This document shows positions 36,733-45,904 of a stretch of 64,000 nt of DNA, in pieces. A program made the position numbers and the translations under genes. This stretch comes from Flavobacterium cupreum (GTDB lineage Bacteria > Bacteroidota > Bacteroidia > Flavobacteriales > Flavobacteriaceae): positions 124,001 to 188,000 of the forward strand of contig NZ_QWDM01000009.1 of assembly GCF_003996965.1 (NCBI RefSeq), written 5' to 3'. The notes under the pieces were generated by a model. It did not search any database, had not been told where the DNA came from, and worked only from the letters and a program-made list of their open reading frames with translations. The number at the start of each line of letters is the position of its first letter. Within the stretch, counting starts at the first letter, position 1.

Positions 36733-38181
36733 TTAATTATTTCTCCAGGTAAAGATAAATTCGGTTCCTTTTCCCAATTCCGATTTAACCATGATATCTT
36801 CCTGGTGGTCATCGATTATTTTTTTTACAATTGCCAGCCCGACCCCGGTGCTTTCCTGTTCATTTTGTTCCCGGAGCGTCTGAAATATTTCAAATATTTT
36901 CTGATGATATTCCCGTGCAATTCCAATACCATTGTCCTTTACCGAGAATTCGTAAAATTCCGAAAATATCCTGCAGCTGATTTTAATTTTTCCTTCCTCC
37001 TGAGGGGTATATTTTACGGCATTGCTGATTAAATTCGAAAATACCTGCTCCAGTTTAATTCTTTCGGTGTACAAATCGGGAAGGTCGTCGATTTCCAGAA
37101 TTATATTTCTGGTGATTATCGAATCGGTAATTTCCTGAACCAGTGCATTGGTGTTGATTTTTTCGGGAGCTGCTTTTATGTTAAGTCTGGCGTAATCTAA
37201 CAAACCGTTAATCAGAGCCTCCATACGTTGGGTTTTCTGCGGAATGATCTGAAGATATTTTTTCAGTTCGGGGGAAAGCTCCCGGTCATGATCTTCATTG
37301 ATCCAGCTGACGACATTATGGATTCCGCGAATAGGTGCTTTTAGATCATGCGACACTACATAGGCAAACTTATTGAGCTCGGTGTTTCTGTTTTTTAATT
37401 CCCGAATATTTTTATCGAGTTTTGATGACATACTGTTGAGGGAAGTGGCAAGCTGGGTGAGCTCGTCGTTTCGCGTATCCTTCATTATAGTAAAATTTCC
37501 TTTTGAGATGTTTTCGGCAAGACGTACCATAGAATTAATTCTCCTGTGGGTTACATACATGATAAACAACGTACTTAATACGCCTACTATAACTGTGAGC
37601 GTTAGAAAAATAAGGGAAAAAGAACGCGCATATCGCATAGAATCGATCAGCATGTCGGTGTGATATTTCCGCTTCTTATATTCTATCTTATCAAAGCGCA
37701 AGAACTTTCCGGCGATGGCGTCGTTTATTTTTTTTCCGACATGTTTTTTCAGTGAATGCTCGAAAAGGTTTTTATAGGATTCTGAATTAGTGGTTCTGGC
37801 CTGAACCAGTCCTTCCGAGTATTTGAGCCAGTCGGCATGAAGTGTATTGATGGAATCCAATATGATCCGCTGTTTACTCGTGTTCCCTATTCGCAGCTGC
37901 TGTTCTTTTATTAGAAGAGGAACCATCTTTATTCCCTTGAAATAAGAATGCAGAAAAGTACGGTCATCTGTCAGCAGGTAACCGCGAAAAGCACTCTGCA
38001 TCTCGATAATTGTTTTATGGGTTTTATTGGAATTACGAATGATTTCTTCTGATCTGGCCAGAAATAACGAATTGCGCTGCACCTTCTTTGACAGCATATA
38101 ATTGGTATACGAGTCCGCAACGGACAGCAAAATTATGAGGGTAAACGCTAAAAGAATCTGGGTCGATAACTTCATTCTCAA
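36733..38181 (-). CDS. Membrane histidine kinase with CHASE3-like sensor and HAMP
   Basis: 482 residues. TM1 is at about 8-26 (ILLAFTLIILLSV). A periplasmic helical domain (about 30-185) has QSAFRGYLLTDD, a signature of CHASE3-type sensors. TM2 is near 190-212, HAMP 213-262, HisKA 275-340 (VVSHDLKAPIRG) and HATPase to the end (DNGIGIA, STGVGLAIVKKIIDDH). It is the only kinase of the cluster that spans the membrane, so it is a natural entry point for an external cue. The neighbouring single-domain receivers on both sides are its likely phosphate acceptors. Confidence 0.92.
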   Translation of the reverse strand: MRMKLSTQILLAFTLIILLSVADSYTNYMLSKKVQRNSLFLARSEEIIRNSNKTHKTIIEMQSAFRGYLLTDDRTFLHSYFKGIKMVPLLIKEQQLRIGNTSKQRIILDSINTLHADWLKYSEGLVQARTTNSESYKNLFEHSLKKHVGKKINDAIAGKFLRFDKIEYKKRKYHTDMLIDSMRYARSFSLIFLTLTVIVGVLSTLFIMYVTHRRINSMVRLAENISKGNFTIMKDTRNDELTQLATSLNSMSSKLDKNIRELKNRNTELNKFAYVVSHDLKAPIRGIHNVVSWINEDHDRELSPELKKYLQIIPQKTQRMEALINGLLDYARLNIKAAPEKINTNALVQEITDSIITRNIILEIDDLPDLYTERIKLEQVFSNLISNAVKYTPQEEGKIKISCRIFSEFYEFSVKDNGIGIAREYHQKIFEIFQTLREQNEQESTGVGLAIVKKIIDDHQEDIMVKSELGKGTEFIFTWRNN

Positions 38182-38295
38182 AAATTAAAAGCGAGATATT
38201 TAAAACCGTTAATAATCATCCATAAACACTAAAAAAAGTATTTTATATATCACTAATAAATTATAGTGAATAAGCCTACTTCATAAAACCAGCTG

Positions 38296-38676
38296 CTAAT
38301 CCACTGTATATTTTCTAAGAATTCCTTTAAGCTCGCTAAAGTTGTTGGGTTTGGAAATAAAATCGAAAGCACCATAATCTTTGGCTTCTCTTTTAATACT
38401 ATCAAGCTCAGAGGTAGAAAAAATAATAACGGGAATGTCTTTTAAAAGTTCCTGCTTTTTCAATTCCCCCAGCAATTCCATACCCGACATAATGGGCATA
38501 TTCAGATCAAGAAAAATAACATCCGGCTGAATTTCTTTTTCAACCAGCCTTCTCAAGGCCTCCAACGGATCATTAACTGACGTACAAAAAGCTGAAGAAA
38601 CAGCCTGTAACGCCTCCATGAACAATTCGCAGTCATCTGAGTCATCATCAATCTGGAGAATATTTTTATAGGTCAT
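38296..38676 (-). CDS. Single-domain response regulator, probable first gene of the signalling operon
   Basis: 126 residues from ATG 38676. A longer frame from 38739 is open, but a promoter-like box overlaps it and the receiver fold starts at MTYKNILQIDDDSDD. The phospho-acceptor Asp lies in IFLDLNMPIMSG, the switch Ser in FSTSE and the conserved Lys in ISKPNNF. It is a receiver only, of the Rcp1-like type often paired with kinases carrying SHDLxxP H-boxes. It precedes the CHASE3-type kinase by 114 bp on the same strand. Confidence 0.9.
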   Translation of the reverse strand: MTYKNILQIDDDSDDCELFMEALQAVSSAFCTSVNDPLEALRRLVEKEIQPDVIFLDLNMPIMSGMELLGELKKQELLKDIPVIIFSTSELDSIKREAKDYGAFDFISKPNNFSELKGILRKYTVD

Positions 38677-38736
38677 TTTGCTTTGGTCAGCGCACACCAT
38701 TACTGACCATATTGGCCAATAATGTATTTTGCTTCT

Positions 38737-38744
38737 CAAATGTA
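38737..38744 (-). promoter_or_regulatory. Putative promoter -7 box of the signalling operon
   Basis: TACATTTG on the minus strand matches TAnnTTTG. A TTTG lies 24 bp further upstream (38772-38769), longer than usual. The position supports a translation start at 38676 rather than 38739. Confidence 0.45.
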
Positions 38745-38994
38745 GTAATTAAATTACTTATAAAAAAACAAATAAATTAACAAATAAAAGCAGAATAACG
38801 AATGAAATCATTTGATAAATTACAATAGCATCTGCTAGTAGCAGGAATAATTACCCTTCTTGTTTTCAATCATAGTCCGGACCAGGAATTCTGTTAAAAG
38901 ATGACCTATTTTAATTATGGCATTTTAAATTTTAAGTTGAAAATAAAAAAGGATATTTATTTTTCTATACTTACTCGTTCCTCTTTATATTGAT
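38745..38994. other. Intergenic spacer
   Basis: AT-rich, between the receiver promoter and the end of the DUF2867 gene. I see no gene, RNA or clear terminator here. Confidence 0.5.
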
Positions 38995-40428
38995 TCAATC
39001 ATTTCGGGCTGTTTCAATTAATTTCTGAATCATACCGTCAAAAATAAAACCGTGAAAGGGCAAAACAGAATACCAGTATAGTTTACCTAAAATTCCTTTT
39101 GGCCTGAAAGTAGCGGCCTGATATAACGTACTGTTAATTATTTTAAATTCCAGCCATGCCTCTCCCGGTAATTTCATTTCGGCATACAAAATCAATTTTC
39201 CTTCTTTTTTGTTTGCGTACACCACACGCCAAAAATCGATCACGTCTCCTGCGTTAATATTCTTTTTATGGGTTCTCCCCCTTCTTAATCCAACCCCTCC
39301 GAAAATCTTGTCAATGACTCCCCGGAGGCTCCAAAGCCAGTCTCCGTAATACCATCCTGTTTCGCCACCTATAGCCCATACTTTTTCAATAGTATACTCC
39401 CTGTCTATGATGGCTCTTTTTCTACGATCGATAAAACAATCTTTTTTAGGTACTTTGAGGTATTGTGCCAAACTCCCGCTAAATCGTCCGCTAATCATGG
39501 AATCTTTCCAACTGGACAGGATGTCATCTTCCTCGATTTTAACCAGAGCCCTTGCCAGCGCTTTTTCGTAAGTCATCGGTACTACTCCCAGCAATGTATT
39601 GATCCGGTTATCCCGGCATATTACTTCTACTTTCATACTGCTCACAAGCGCAGCCGCTAATTTAAAGGAGGTAGACGTTACAAAATAGAGCCAGTAAGAG
39701 GATAATTTTGGCGTCATCACGGGTACGGTATAAATATATCGTTTGAGTTTTTTTGCCCTGGCAAATTGCAGCAGCATTTCTTTATAAGTAAGAATATCAG
39801 GCCCTCCGATATCAAAACTCTGCTGATAGGTAGCAGGATTCAGGAGTGATTTTATCAGGAATTCCAAAACATCACTAATGGCAATAGGCTGGCATTTGGT
39901 ATTGAGCCATTTGGGTGTGATCATGACCGGCAGTTTATTTACCAGGTCCCTTATAATTTCAAATGAGGCACTGCCGGAGCCTACTATAATTCCCGCCCTT
40001 AAGGTAGTGGCCGGAATTGGCCCGCTCTTTAAAATATCCTCTACTGCTTTTCGCGAGGACAAATGTTTGGATAATGAGGTATCGTTTACAATCCCGCTCA
40101 GGTAAATGACCTGTCTGGCATTTGTATGATTTAACTGTTCTGTAAAATTACGTGCCGAGATACTTTCAAGTTCATCGTAATTCGAAGCGGCTCCGGACAT
40201 GGAGTGAATGAGATAATACGCTGCGTCAATATCAGCCGGAATGTTTTTCAGGCTCTGCTGATTTAGAAAATCAACCTCAATAACCTTTATATTTTTGGTA
40301 AATTCTTCAGGATAGTAAAACCTGTTGCTATCGCGTACACAACAGATAACCTCATGCCCCTGATCCATTAGCAAAGGCAAAAGACGTTTTCCAATATAAC
40401 CTGTAGCACCGGTGAGAAGAATTTTCAT
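38995..40428 (-). CDS. NAD(P)-binding SDR-like protein fused to a DUF2867 domain
   Basis: 477 residues. The N-terminal Rossmann domain (1-290) begins MKILLTGATGYIGKRLLPLL with the extended-SDR glycine motif GATGYIG, followed by VICCVRD and YLIHSM. This is the NmrA/atypical-SDR layout with no evident YxxxK dyad. The C-terminal 170 residues (WAIGGETGWYYGDWLWSLRG, DFWRVVY, ALWLEFK-like part) match DUF2867, a SRPBCC-like domain often fused here. The function is unknown; redox sensing or lipid/quinone-related roles have been guessed for relatives. It starts 15 bp after the upstream SDR gene, forming a two-gene operon. Confidence 0.88.
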   Translation of the reverse strand: MKILLTGATGYIGKRLLPLLMDQGHEVICCVRDSNRFYYPEEFTKNIKVIEVDFLNQQSLKNIPADIDAAYYLIHSMSGAASNYDELESISARNFTEQLNHTNARQVIYLSGIVNDTSLSKHLSSRKAVEDILKSGPIPATTLRAGIIVGSGSASFEIIRDLVNKLPVMITPKWLNTKCQPIAISDVLEFLIKSLLNPATYQQSFDIGGPDILTYKEMLLQFARAKKLKRYIYTVPVMTPKLSSYWLYFVTSTSFKLAAALVSSMKVEVICRDNRINTLLGVVPMTYEKALARALVKIEEDDILSSWKDSMISGRFSGSLAQYLKVPKKDCFIDRRKRAIIDREYTIEKVWAIGGETGWYYGDWLWSLRGVIDKIFGGVGLRRGRTHKKNINAGDVIDFWRVVYANKKEGKLILYAEMKLPGEAWLEFKIINSTLYQAATFRPKGILGKLYWYSVLPFHGFIFDGMIQKLIETARND

Positions 40429-40443
40429 TTTTATTTTTTTTAG

Positions 40444-41127
40444 TTATAATTTAAAACTCACCAGGCCGTAATCCATCTGGAAAACCTGTCCTGAAATCGA
40501 AGCTGCTTTTTCCGAAATAAGATAATCAGCCATCTGGGCAACTTCCTCTGCTTTCAGGTAATTTTTCAACGGATGGCGTTCTTTCATGTTTTCTTTCATC
40601 CGTTCGTTTCGCAAAATTGAAGCTGAAAGCGATGTCTCTGTGATTGTTGGTGCTATCGCATTTATTCGGACTGTCGGAGCAAGTTCTGCGCCAAGTGATC
40701 TCACCAGTCCTTCAACTCCTGATTTTGCAGCAGCGATACTGGCATGAAAAGGCATGCCTAGTTTTGCGGCCACGGTACTGAACAATACAATTGAGGGATT
40801 GTTTCCCATTTTTAAAACAGGCAGGTATTTCTGAATAACCCGAACTGCGCCAATGACATTAATTTCAAAATCATCCCTGAAATCAGTAATACTCAAATTC
40901 GAAATGGGTTTGAGGGTAATAGATCCGGGACAATAAATCAGGGAATCGATATTTTCAATATCAGGCAGCTCCTCATGAAGCACATCTACTTGAAAATGCA
41001 CCAAATTGGGATGGGAAATATGAGGTGCGGTCCTGCTGATATTATACACCATTTGATTTTCAAGCTGCTGCAGCAAAATAGCACTGCCTATCCCTTTACT
41101 TCCTCCAATAATTACAATTTTGTTCAT
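40444..41127 (-). CDS. Short-chain dehydrogenase/reductase-like protein lacking the catalytic Tyr
   Basis: 227 residues with the SDR cofactor motif GGSKGIGS (7-14), YCPGS for the NAG-like loop and LFSTVAA for the catalytic Ser. In the YxxxK position it reads IAAAK, so Tyr is replaced by Ile while Lys is kept. The rest (RINAIAPTITET, ISGQVFQMDYG) is normal. A subgroup of SDRs from Bacteroidota seems to share this change (from memory), so it may be a binding or non-classical enzyme. It is the first gene of an operon with the DUF2867 fusion and is divergent from a DUF2805-like gene. Confidence 0.88.
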   Translation of the reverse strand: MNKIVIIGGSKGIGSAILLQQLENQMVYNISRTAPHISHPNLVHFQVDVLHEELPDIENIDSLIYCPGSITLKPISNLSITDFRDDFEINVIGAVRVIQKYLPVLKMGNNPSIVLFSTVAAKLGMPFHASIAAAKSGVEGLVRSLGAELAPTVRINAIAPTITETSLSASILRNERMKENMKERHPLKNYLKAEEVAQMADYLISEKAASISGQVFQMDYGLVSFKL

Positions 41128-41437
41128 TTTTTTTAAGTTTATTAATTGTATCTTGCATCTGCTCTAGATGATTTTTTGGCGCATAGCATAGTGAGATTTT
41201 AAGTACTAATTTTTTCGTTTGAATTCAATCAAAGTGTATACAAACTCATATCATTCATCTTAATATTGTTAAAGATACAAAAATGTTTAACTATTTTCAG
41301 AAAACATTAAACAAAATAATTTACAATTGATTACCTTTAATACTGCAGCATGAATAATGCTTATTGATAAGTATATCACATAAATTGTTTTTGCATTGGA
41401 AATCTCCAATGGTATTTATAAAAATGAAATTAAATAT
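41128..41437. other. Divergent promoter region between the SDR gene and the DUF2805-like gene
   Basis: 310 bp of AT-rich DNA that must hold promoters in both directions. No exact TAnnTTTG was found on either strand, only near-matches such as CAAAGTGTA at 41230-41238 (three spacer bases). Nothing else is seen. Confidence 0.5.
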
Positions 41438-41743
41438 ATGAAACCAAAAAATCCTGATTTTTCTCCCATAGAACTTGACCGTATCATCGAAATGGCCTGG
41501 GAAGACCGCACGACTTTTGACGCCATTCAGTATCAATTTAATTTGTCTGAGGCCGAAGTCAGGGCTCTTATGAAGAAAGAACTGAAATTCAGCAGTTATA
41601 AGCTATGGCGTAAACGCGTGGAGCATTGCGCTACCAAACATGAAGCAAAACGCATCACCGGAATAGACCGATTTAAATCAAAGCAACAACGTTCCATTTC
41701 GAATAATAAAATATCTAAACGAAAAAACAGGTCAGTTCATTAA
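41438..41743 (+). CDS. DUF2805/TIGR03643-like small protein
   Basis: 101 residues from ATG 41438; an in-frame ATG at 41396 would add 14 residues without family support. The sequence FSPIELDRIIEMAWEDRTTFDAI, then LSEAEVRALMKKEL, then SSYKLWRKRV is the signature of this small conserved family. The first part looks helix-turn-helix-like and the C-terminus is basic, so nucleic-acid contact is possible but unproven. From memory, relatives often lie near photolyase/cryptochrome genes and SDRs; here only the SDR pair is present, divergently. Function unknown. Confidence 0.85.
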   Translation: MKPKNPDFSPIELDRIIEMAWEDRTTFDAIQYQFNLSEAEVRALMKKELKFSSYKLWRKRVEHCATKHEAKRITGIDRFKSKQQRSISNNKISKRKNRSVH

Positions 41744-41842
41744 TTTAATACAATACATGAAATTATGAAACACTTTCCTGACCTGATGTAACAAATAAAT
41801 CAAATAAAAGTATAGATTCGCTAAAAAAATAAAGACCCCGCC

Positions 41843-43363
41843 ATGTACCGAAATATTGAACTCTTAAATGATATAGTGGATAATACACCCCTGCCTATTG
41901 CAGTGTACTCAGGAAGTGAGCTCAAAATAGAACTCGCCAACAGTGCCATGATTAAAACCTGGGGCAAAGGTGATCAGGTAATAGGAAAAAATTATCTGGA
42001 GGTGCTGCCTGAAATTAAAAATGAGGATTTCTTTAAAGAAGCCACCAGCGTACTCAGAACCGGTATACCTTTTCACGGCAAGAATAAAAGAGTCGATCTG
42101 ATTATTGACGGGACAATGACAACTTATTATTTCAACTATAGTTTTATACCCCTCAAAGATGCTGAAGGCAGTATTTACGGAGTAATGAATACCGGTACAG
42201 ATGTAACAGACCTTCATTTGGCGCAACAACAGATCAAAAGTTCAGAGGAAAGACTCAGAATGGCGATTGACACGTCTGGCATGGGGACCTACGAAATTGA
42301 TCTGGCGACAAAAAAAATAAAAACATCCGGAAAATTTAATTCTATCTGGTCTGTAGACAGGGATGTTTCCAATGAAGAACTCATTGCAAAGCTGCACCCC
42401 GATGACGTAAGTATCAGAGAAAAAGCGCATGAGCAGGCACTCCTGTCAGGGAAAATATCTTATGAAACCCGTATCGTAAATGAGGACAAGTCTATAAAAT
42501 GGGCCAAAATCAACGGTGAAATTATCAAGGATGAAAACGGCGTCCCAACTACGATTATCGGGATCATTCAGGATATTAATGAGCAGCGGCAATTTGAGGA
42601 AGAACTAAAAACACAGGTTGCCGACAGTACCGAAGAATTAAGGAGATCCAATGATGATCTTTTGCATTTTGCCAATGTTGTGAGCCATGACCTGCGGGAG
42701 CCTGTCCGGAAAATAAAAATTTTCAACGCACTTTTACGCAATGAAAAAGAAACGGACTTTAATGAAAATTGTAAAAAGTATCTCAACAAAATTGATCAGT
42801 CCACACAAAGAATGCAGAATATCATTGAGGGGATACTATCGTATTCGACTTTGAGCAAAAACACACAGCCGATTGAACCCATTGATCTCAATGAAGTTAT
42901 TGAAAATATAAAGATAGATCTCGAGCTTGTTATTAGAGAAAAAGGTGCCATCTTCGTTAGTTGCGACCTGCCGGAAATTGAAGGAGCCCCAATTCTTATC
43001 AGTCAGCTTTTCTATAACCTGATGCAAAATGCCCTTAAATTCTCAAAAGCGGATCTGCCTCCGCGTGTAATTATAACCTGTTCGTCAACAACAATTAATG
43101 GAGTTGACGCAGTGGCGATCACCATCAAAGATAACGGAATCGGTATGGACCCTGTATTTGCCGAAAGGATTTTTACTGCCTTTGAAAGACTGCATTCAAA
43201 AGACGAATATGAAGGAAATGGTCTTGGTCTTGCTCTTTGCCGAAAAATCACGAAACGACATAACGGAACGATTACCGCTACCGGAGAAAAAGATAATGGT
43301 GCAGAATTTATTGTAACGCTGCCTTTAAAACAGGATGTTATACTAAATAATGCGATCAATTAA
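41843..43363 (+). CDS. Soluble PAS-PAS histidine kinase
   Basis: 506 residues, no membrane segment. A first PAS (about 5-125, DNTPLPIAVYSG to NTGTDVTDLH) is followed by a second PAS/PAC (about 130-255, ending IIGIIQDINEQ), a short coiled coil, HisKA (VVSHDLREPVRK, His near 280) and a HATPase (NALKFSKA, DNGIGMDP, GNGLGLALCRKITKRH). The H-box and G2 box are of the same type as in the CheB-CheR and receiver-kinase proteins of this window. No receiver gene adjoins it, so it probably signals to stand-alone receivers encoded elsewhere, perhaps those at 36.3 or 38.3 kb. Confidence 0.9.
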   Translation: MYRNIELLNDIVDNTPLPIAVYSGSELKIELANSAMIKTWGKGDQVIGKNYLEVLPEIKNEDFFKEATSVLRTGIPFHGKNKRVDLIIDGTMTTYYFNYSFIPLKDAEGSIYGVMNTGTDVTDLHLAQQQIKSSEERLRMAIDTSGMGTYEIDLATKKIKTSGKFNSIWSVDRDVSNEELIAKLHPDDVSIREKAHEQALLSGKISYETRIVNEDKSIKWAKINGEIIKDENGVPTTIIGIIQDINEQRQFEEELKTQVADSTEELRRSNDDLLHFANVVSHDLREPVRKIKIFNALLRNEKETDFNENCKKYLNKIDQSTQRMQNIIEGILSYSTLSKNTQPIEPIDLNEVIENIKIDLELVIREKGAIFVSCDLPEIEGAPILISQLFYNLMQNALKFSKADLPPRVIITCSSTTINGVDAVAITIKDNGIGMDPVFAERIFTAFERLHSKDEYEGNGLGLALCRKITKRHNGTITATGEKDNGAEFIVTLPLKQDVILNNAIN

Positions 43364-43459
43364 AACTTTTAAAATTCATGAGTTTCAACACTACTTTCTC
43401 AACCCATTGCTTTTTTCATTTAATTTATCCTAAATTACAATGCAAATTAAAAAAGGAGG

Positions 43460-44026
43460 ATGGAGCAAATAAAGGCTTATTTTGAAAAGACATTACAGCT
43501 GACCGAAGAGCACTGGATTTTATTTTCATCAAAACTGGAACAAAAAAAGATTCCAAAAAAAACACTGCTTATTAACAGCGGTGACACAGAAAACTGGCTT
43601 TCATTTATAGATAAAGGTATTGTACGGCTTTTTATTCCCGGAGAACTGGAAGATATAACTTTTGGCTTTGCTTTTGAGGGGCAATTCGTCAGTGCTTATG
43701 ATTCTTTTCTCACCCGGATGCCCTGCACTTATGCTCTGGAAACTTTAGTGGATACCGTGGTATGGCAAATATCCTTCGATGATCTCCAAAGTATATATCA
43801 CTCCTCTAAGGAAGGCAATTATATTGGCAGACTTGCCGGAGAAGCTCTTTTCCTTGAAAAAGCAAAAAGGGAAATTTCCTTTCTGAAAGACTCTGCCGAA
43901 CAGCGGTATTTACAATTATTCACCCATCAGCCTCATTTAATAAAATATATTCCGTTAAAATATATCGCTTCTTATATAGGCATTACGCCTCAGGCTTTAA
44001 GCCGGATAAGAAAACGAATTTCTTAA
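43460..44026 (+). CDS. Crp/Fnr-family transcription regulator
   Basis: 188 residues. The N-terminal half is a cyclic-nucleotide-binding-type beta barrel (ENWLSFIDKGIVRLFIPGE). A long helix follows, then a short C-terminal HTH (LKYIASYIGITPQALSRIRKRI). The length and the compact HTH are normal for the Bacteroidota branch. The residues that bind cAMP in Crp are not conserved, so the ligand is unknown. AGGAGG touches the ATG directly, too close for a normal Shine-Dalgarno contact and probably chance. The next gene starts 69 bp downstream and may be its target or operon partner. Confidence 0.9.
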   Translation: MEQIKAYFEKTLQLTEEHWILFSSKLEQKKIPKKTLLINSGDTENWLSFIDKGIVRLFIPGELEDITFGFAFEGQFVSAYDSFLTRMPCTYALETLVDTVVWQISFDDLQSIYHSSKEGNYIGRLAGEALFLEKAKREISFLKDSAEQRYLQLFTHQPHLIKYIPLKYIASYIGITPQALSRIRKRIS

Positions 44027-44095
44027 CCTGGGTTCATTGTCCTGCATCACTATCTTTTACAATTTTGCATCAAATAATTATAAAAGATAGAACTT

Positions 44096-44719
44096 ATGAA
44101 ACTGACTGTTAATTTTATTATCAATGCACACAAAATACTTGTAGTACCTGTTGTTCTTTTTTTAATGTGGTTCTACAATAACTGGGGAGCTTCTTCTTTT
44201 CTTTATCTGGGGCTTCATGGTACGTATTCCCTGTTATGGCTCTTAAAACAGGACCTGTATCCCGATAAAAGATTTGAACAAAAAATCCCGGTATGGATTG
44301 GCTTTCTTACTCCATCTTTGCCCCTCGCTGCCTATTACATTGCTCCTTTTCTGCTGATATCACGAAATATAATGCTGCCTGCCTGGGTATTCGCTGCCGC
44401 ACCTGCTATTTATACTTTAGGAATTTTTATGCACTATGTAAGCGATGCCCAGAAGCACTATACGTTGCAATTAAAAAAAGGAATCATCGATCAGGGGTTT
44501 TTTGCCCGTACACGCAACCCCAACTATTTAGGAGAAATTCTAATCTACGGATCGTATGCACTTCTATCCTGGCACTGGCTTCCTTTTTTGATACTAGCTT
44601 GCTGGACAGCCTACTTCTTTCGCAATATGCGCAATAAAGACCGATCGATGTCGCGTCATGCGTCGTTTGATCTTTATAAAGCGAAAACAGGAATACTGCT
44701 GCCTAAATTTTTAAAATGA
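44096..44719 (+). CDS. Membrane methyltransferase-like protein (isoprenylcysteine carboxyl methyltransferase / DUF1295 superfamily)
   Basis: 207 residues with about five hydrophobic segments (near 8-28, 35-50, 68-90, 98-120, 150-175). The C-terminal ARTRNPNYLGEILIYGSYAL and the closing FDLYKAKTGILLPKF form the cofactor region shared by isoprenylcysteine methyltransferases and steroid-5-alpha-reductase-like proteins. The substrate in bacteria is unknown. It sits behind a Crp/Fnr regulator on the same strand and ends at a strong terminator. Confidence 0.8.
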   Translation: MKLTVNFIINAHKILVVPVVLFLMWFYNNWGASSFLYLGLHGTYSLLWLLKQDLYPDKRFEQKIPVWIGFLTPSLPLAAYYIAPFLLISRNIMLPAWVFAAAPAIYTLGIFMHYVSDAQKHYTLQLKKGIIDQGFFARTRNPNYLGEILIYGSYALLSWHWLPFLILACWTAYFFRNMRNKDRSMSRHASFDLYKAKTGILLPKFLK

Positions 44720-44720
44720 T

Positions 44721-44767
44721 AAAAGGCAGGACTCGTCAACATTCTATCTTGACCAGTCCTGCCTTCT
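44721..44767. terminator. Bidirectional terminator between convergent genes
   Basis: A two-part stem: AAGGCAGGACT pairs with AGTCCTGCCTT, and inside it GTCAA pairs with TTGAC around a 9-nt loop. It lies between the methyltransferase-like gene (plus) and the last gene of the glycan locus (minus). T runs are short, so efficiency is uncertain. Confidence 0.75.
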
Positions 44768-44791
44768 TTCCATTAAGCTGGATTGTATGCT

Positions 44792-45769
44792 TTAATTCTT
44801 CAAAAAGTTAAAACTACCCGGGACTGCTTTTAATTCGTTACCCGTAAATTCGACATCGATAACGGCAGCTTTCCTTGGTGAAACTTCTGCAGTGCTGAAA
44901 TGCGTATGTAACACATAATGCATTTTCTGATTCTGATCCCAAAAAATATCGCCGTGACCGATTCCGTTTTGACCGGTATTTTTTCGGCTAATGACCGGAC
45001 TGTCTTTTGATTTCTCCCACGGTCCCAAAGGACTTTTGCTGGTGGCATAGCCCACAGCATAGTCAATATTTCTAAAATCATTTGCCGAATAAATCAGGTA
45101 ATACAAACCATTGTGTTTTAAAACCGTTGGTCCTTCCGTGACGGGCCAGCTGGTGTTTTCGGTATTTTCCCAGGGTAAAGTTCCTGAAATACATTCGGTT
45201 AAGGTTTCCGGTTTAATACTTTGCAGATCATCGTTGATCTCCGCCACAAAAATTCGGTTGCCATTGGTCAGTTTTACGTGATATAAATATTTTTTGCCGT
45301 CTTCATCAATAAAAATAAAAGGATCAATTTGATTTCCGGTCTCTATAACTGGCTTTTTCGATTCATTTTTAAAAGGCCCTAACGGACTGTCACTACTGGC
45401 TACAGCAATATTTTCGTTGGCAGTGTAAATCATGTAGAACTTTTTATTGTATTCTAAAATTTGCGGCGCCCAGAATCCCTTGTCTCCAAAAGCATCTCCC
45501 TTTTTCAGGGCCAGTCCGTTTTGCGCTCCTTTCGGTTCACTCCACTTTTTTAAATCCGGAGAAGTATATACTAAAAATCCCTCGCCATTGGCTACGTTTC
45601 CGGTTGTGGTTCCATACAAATAATAAGTTCCCTTACTATAAAAAATAGTCGGATCGGCCACAAAAATGTTTTTTGCCACCGCTTCAACAGGTTTCGCCGC
45701 TGAATTGTTTTCCTGCGAACAAGCCCCGAACACACTCATAAAGCTTACTAAGGTTATTATTTTTTTCAT
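44792..45769 (-). CDS. Glycoside hydrolase family 43 lipoprotein
   Basis: 325 residues with a lipoprotein signal (SVFGAC, Cys17). The five-bladed propeller carries the GH43 triad: catalytic base Asp in VADPTIFY, pKa-tuning Asp in NQIDPFIF and acid Glu in VTEGPTVL. A GHGDIF His follows late in the chain, as in many arabinofuranosidases. Family members release alpha-L-arabinofuranose or beta-xylose. As a lipoprotein it is anchored in the periplasm or at the surface. It is the last gene of the glycan locus, ending at a terminator. Confidence 0.9.
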   Translation of the reverse strand: MKKIITLVSFMSVFGACSQENNSAAKPVEAVAKNIFVADPTIFYSKGTYYLYGTTTGNVANGEGFLVYTSPDLKKWSEPKGAQNGLALKKGDAFGDKGFWAPQILEYNKKFYMIYTANENIAVASSDSPLGPFKNESKKPVIETGNQIDPFIFIDEDGKKYLYHVKLTNGNRIFVAEINDDLQSIKPETLTECISGTLPWENTENTSWPVTEGPTVLKHNGLYYLIYSANDFRNIDYAVGYATSKSPLGPWEKSKDSPVISRKNTGQNGIGHGDIFWDQNQKMHYVLHTHFSTAEVSPRKAAVIDVEFTGNELKAVPGSFNFLKN

Positions 45770-45828
45770 CTAATTGCTTTTGCTGTTATTTCATAGTTAA
45801 ATTCCAAAAATTTTAAATTCCAAATTCC

Positions 45829-45900
45829 AAAGTTTCTAGTTTCAGGTTTCAGGTTTCAGGTTTCAAGTTATCTAATTGACTAATTATCTAATTATCTACC
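45829..45900. repeat. Short tandem repeats (CAGGTTT and TAATTATC units)
   Basis: A stretch of AGTTTCAGGTTTCAGG-type 7-bp repeats runs into TAATTGACTAATTATCTAATT units. It fills the spacer between two genes of the glycan locus. It is probably replication-slippage DNA without coding function. Confidence 0.75.
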
Positions 45901-45904
45901 TCCT

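Noticed and set aside
43451..43462. AGGAGG directly before the Crp/Fnr start as a strong ribosome-binding site
   Set aside because: It touches the ATG without spacer, and Bacteroidota make little use of Shine-Dalgarno pairing, so I treat it as chance.
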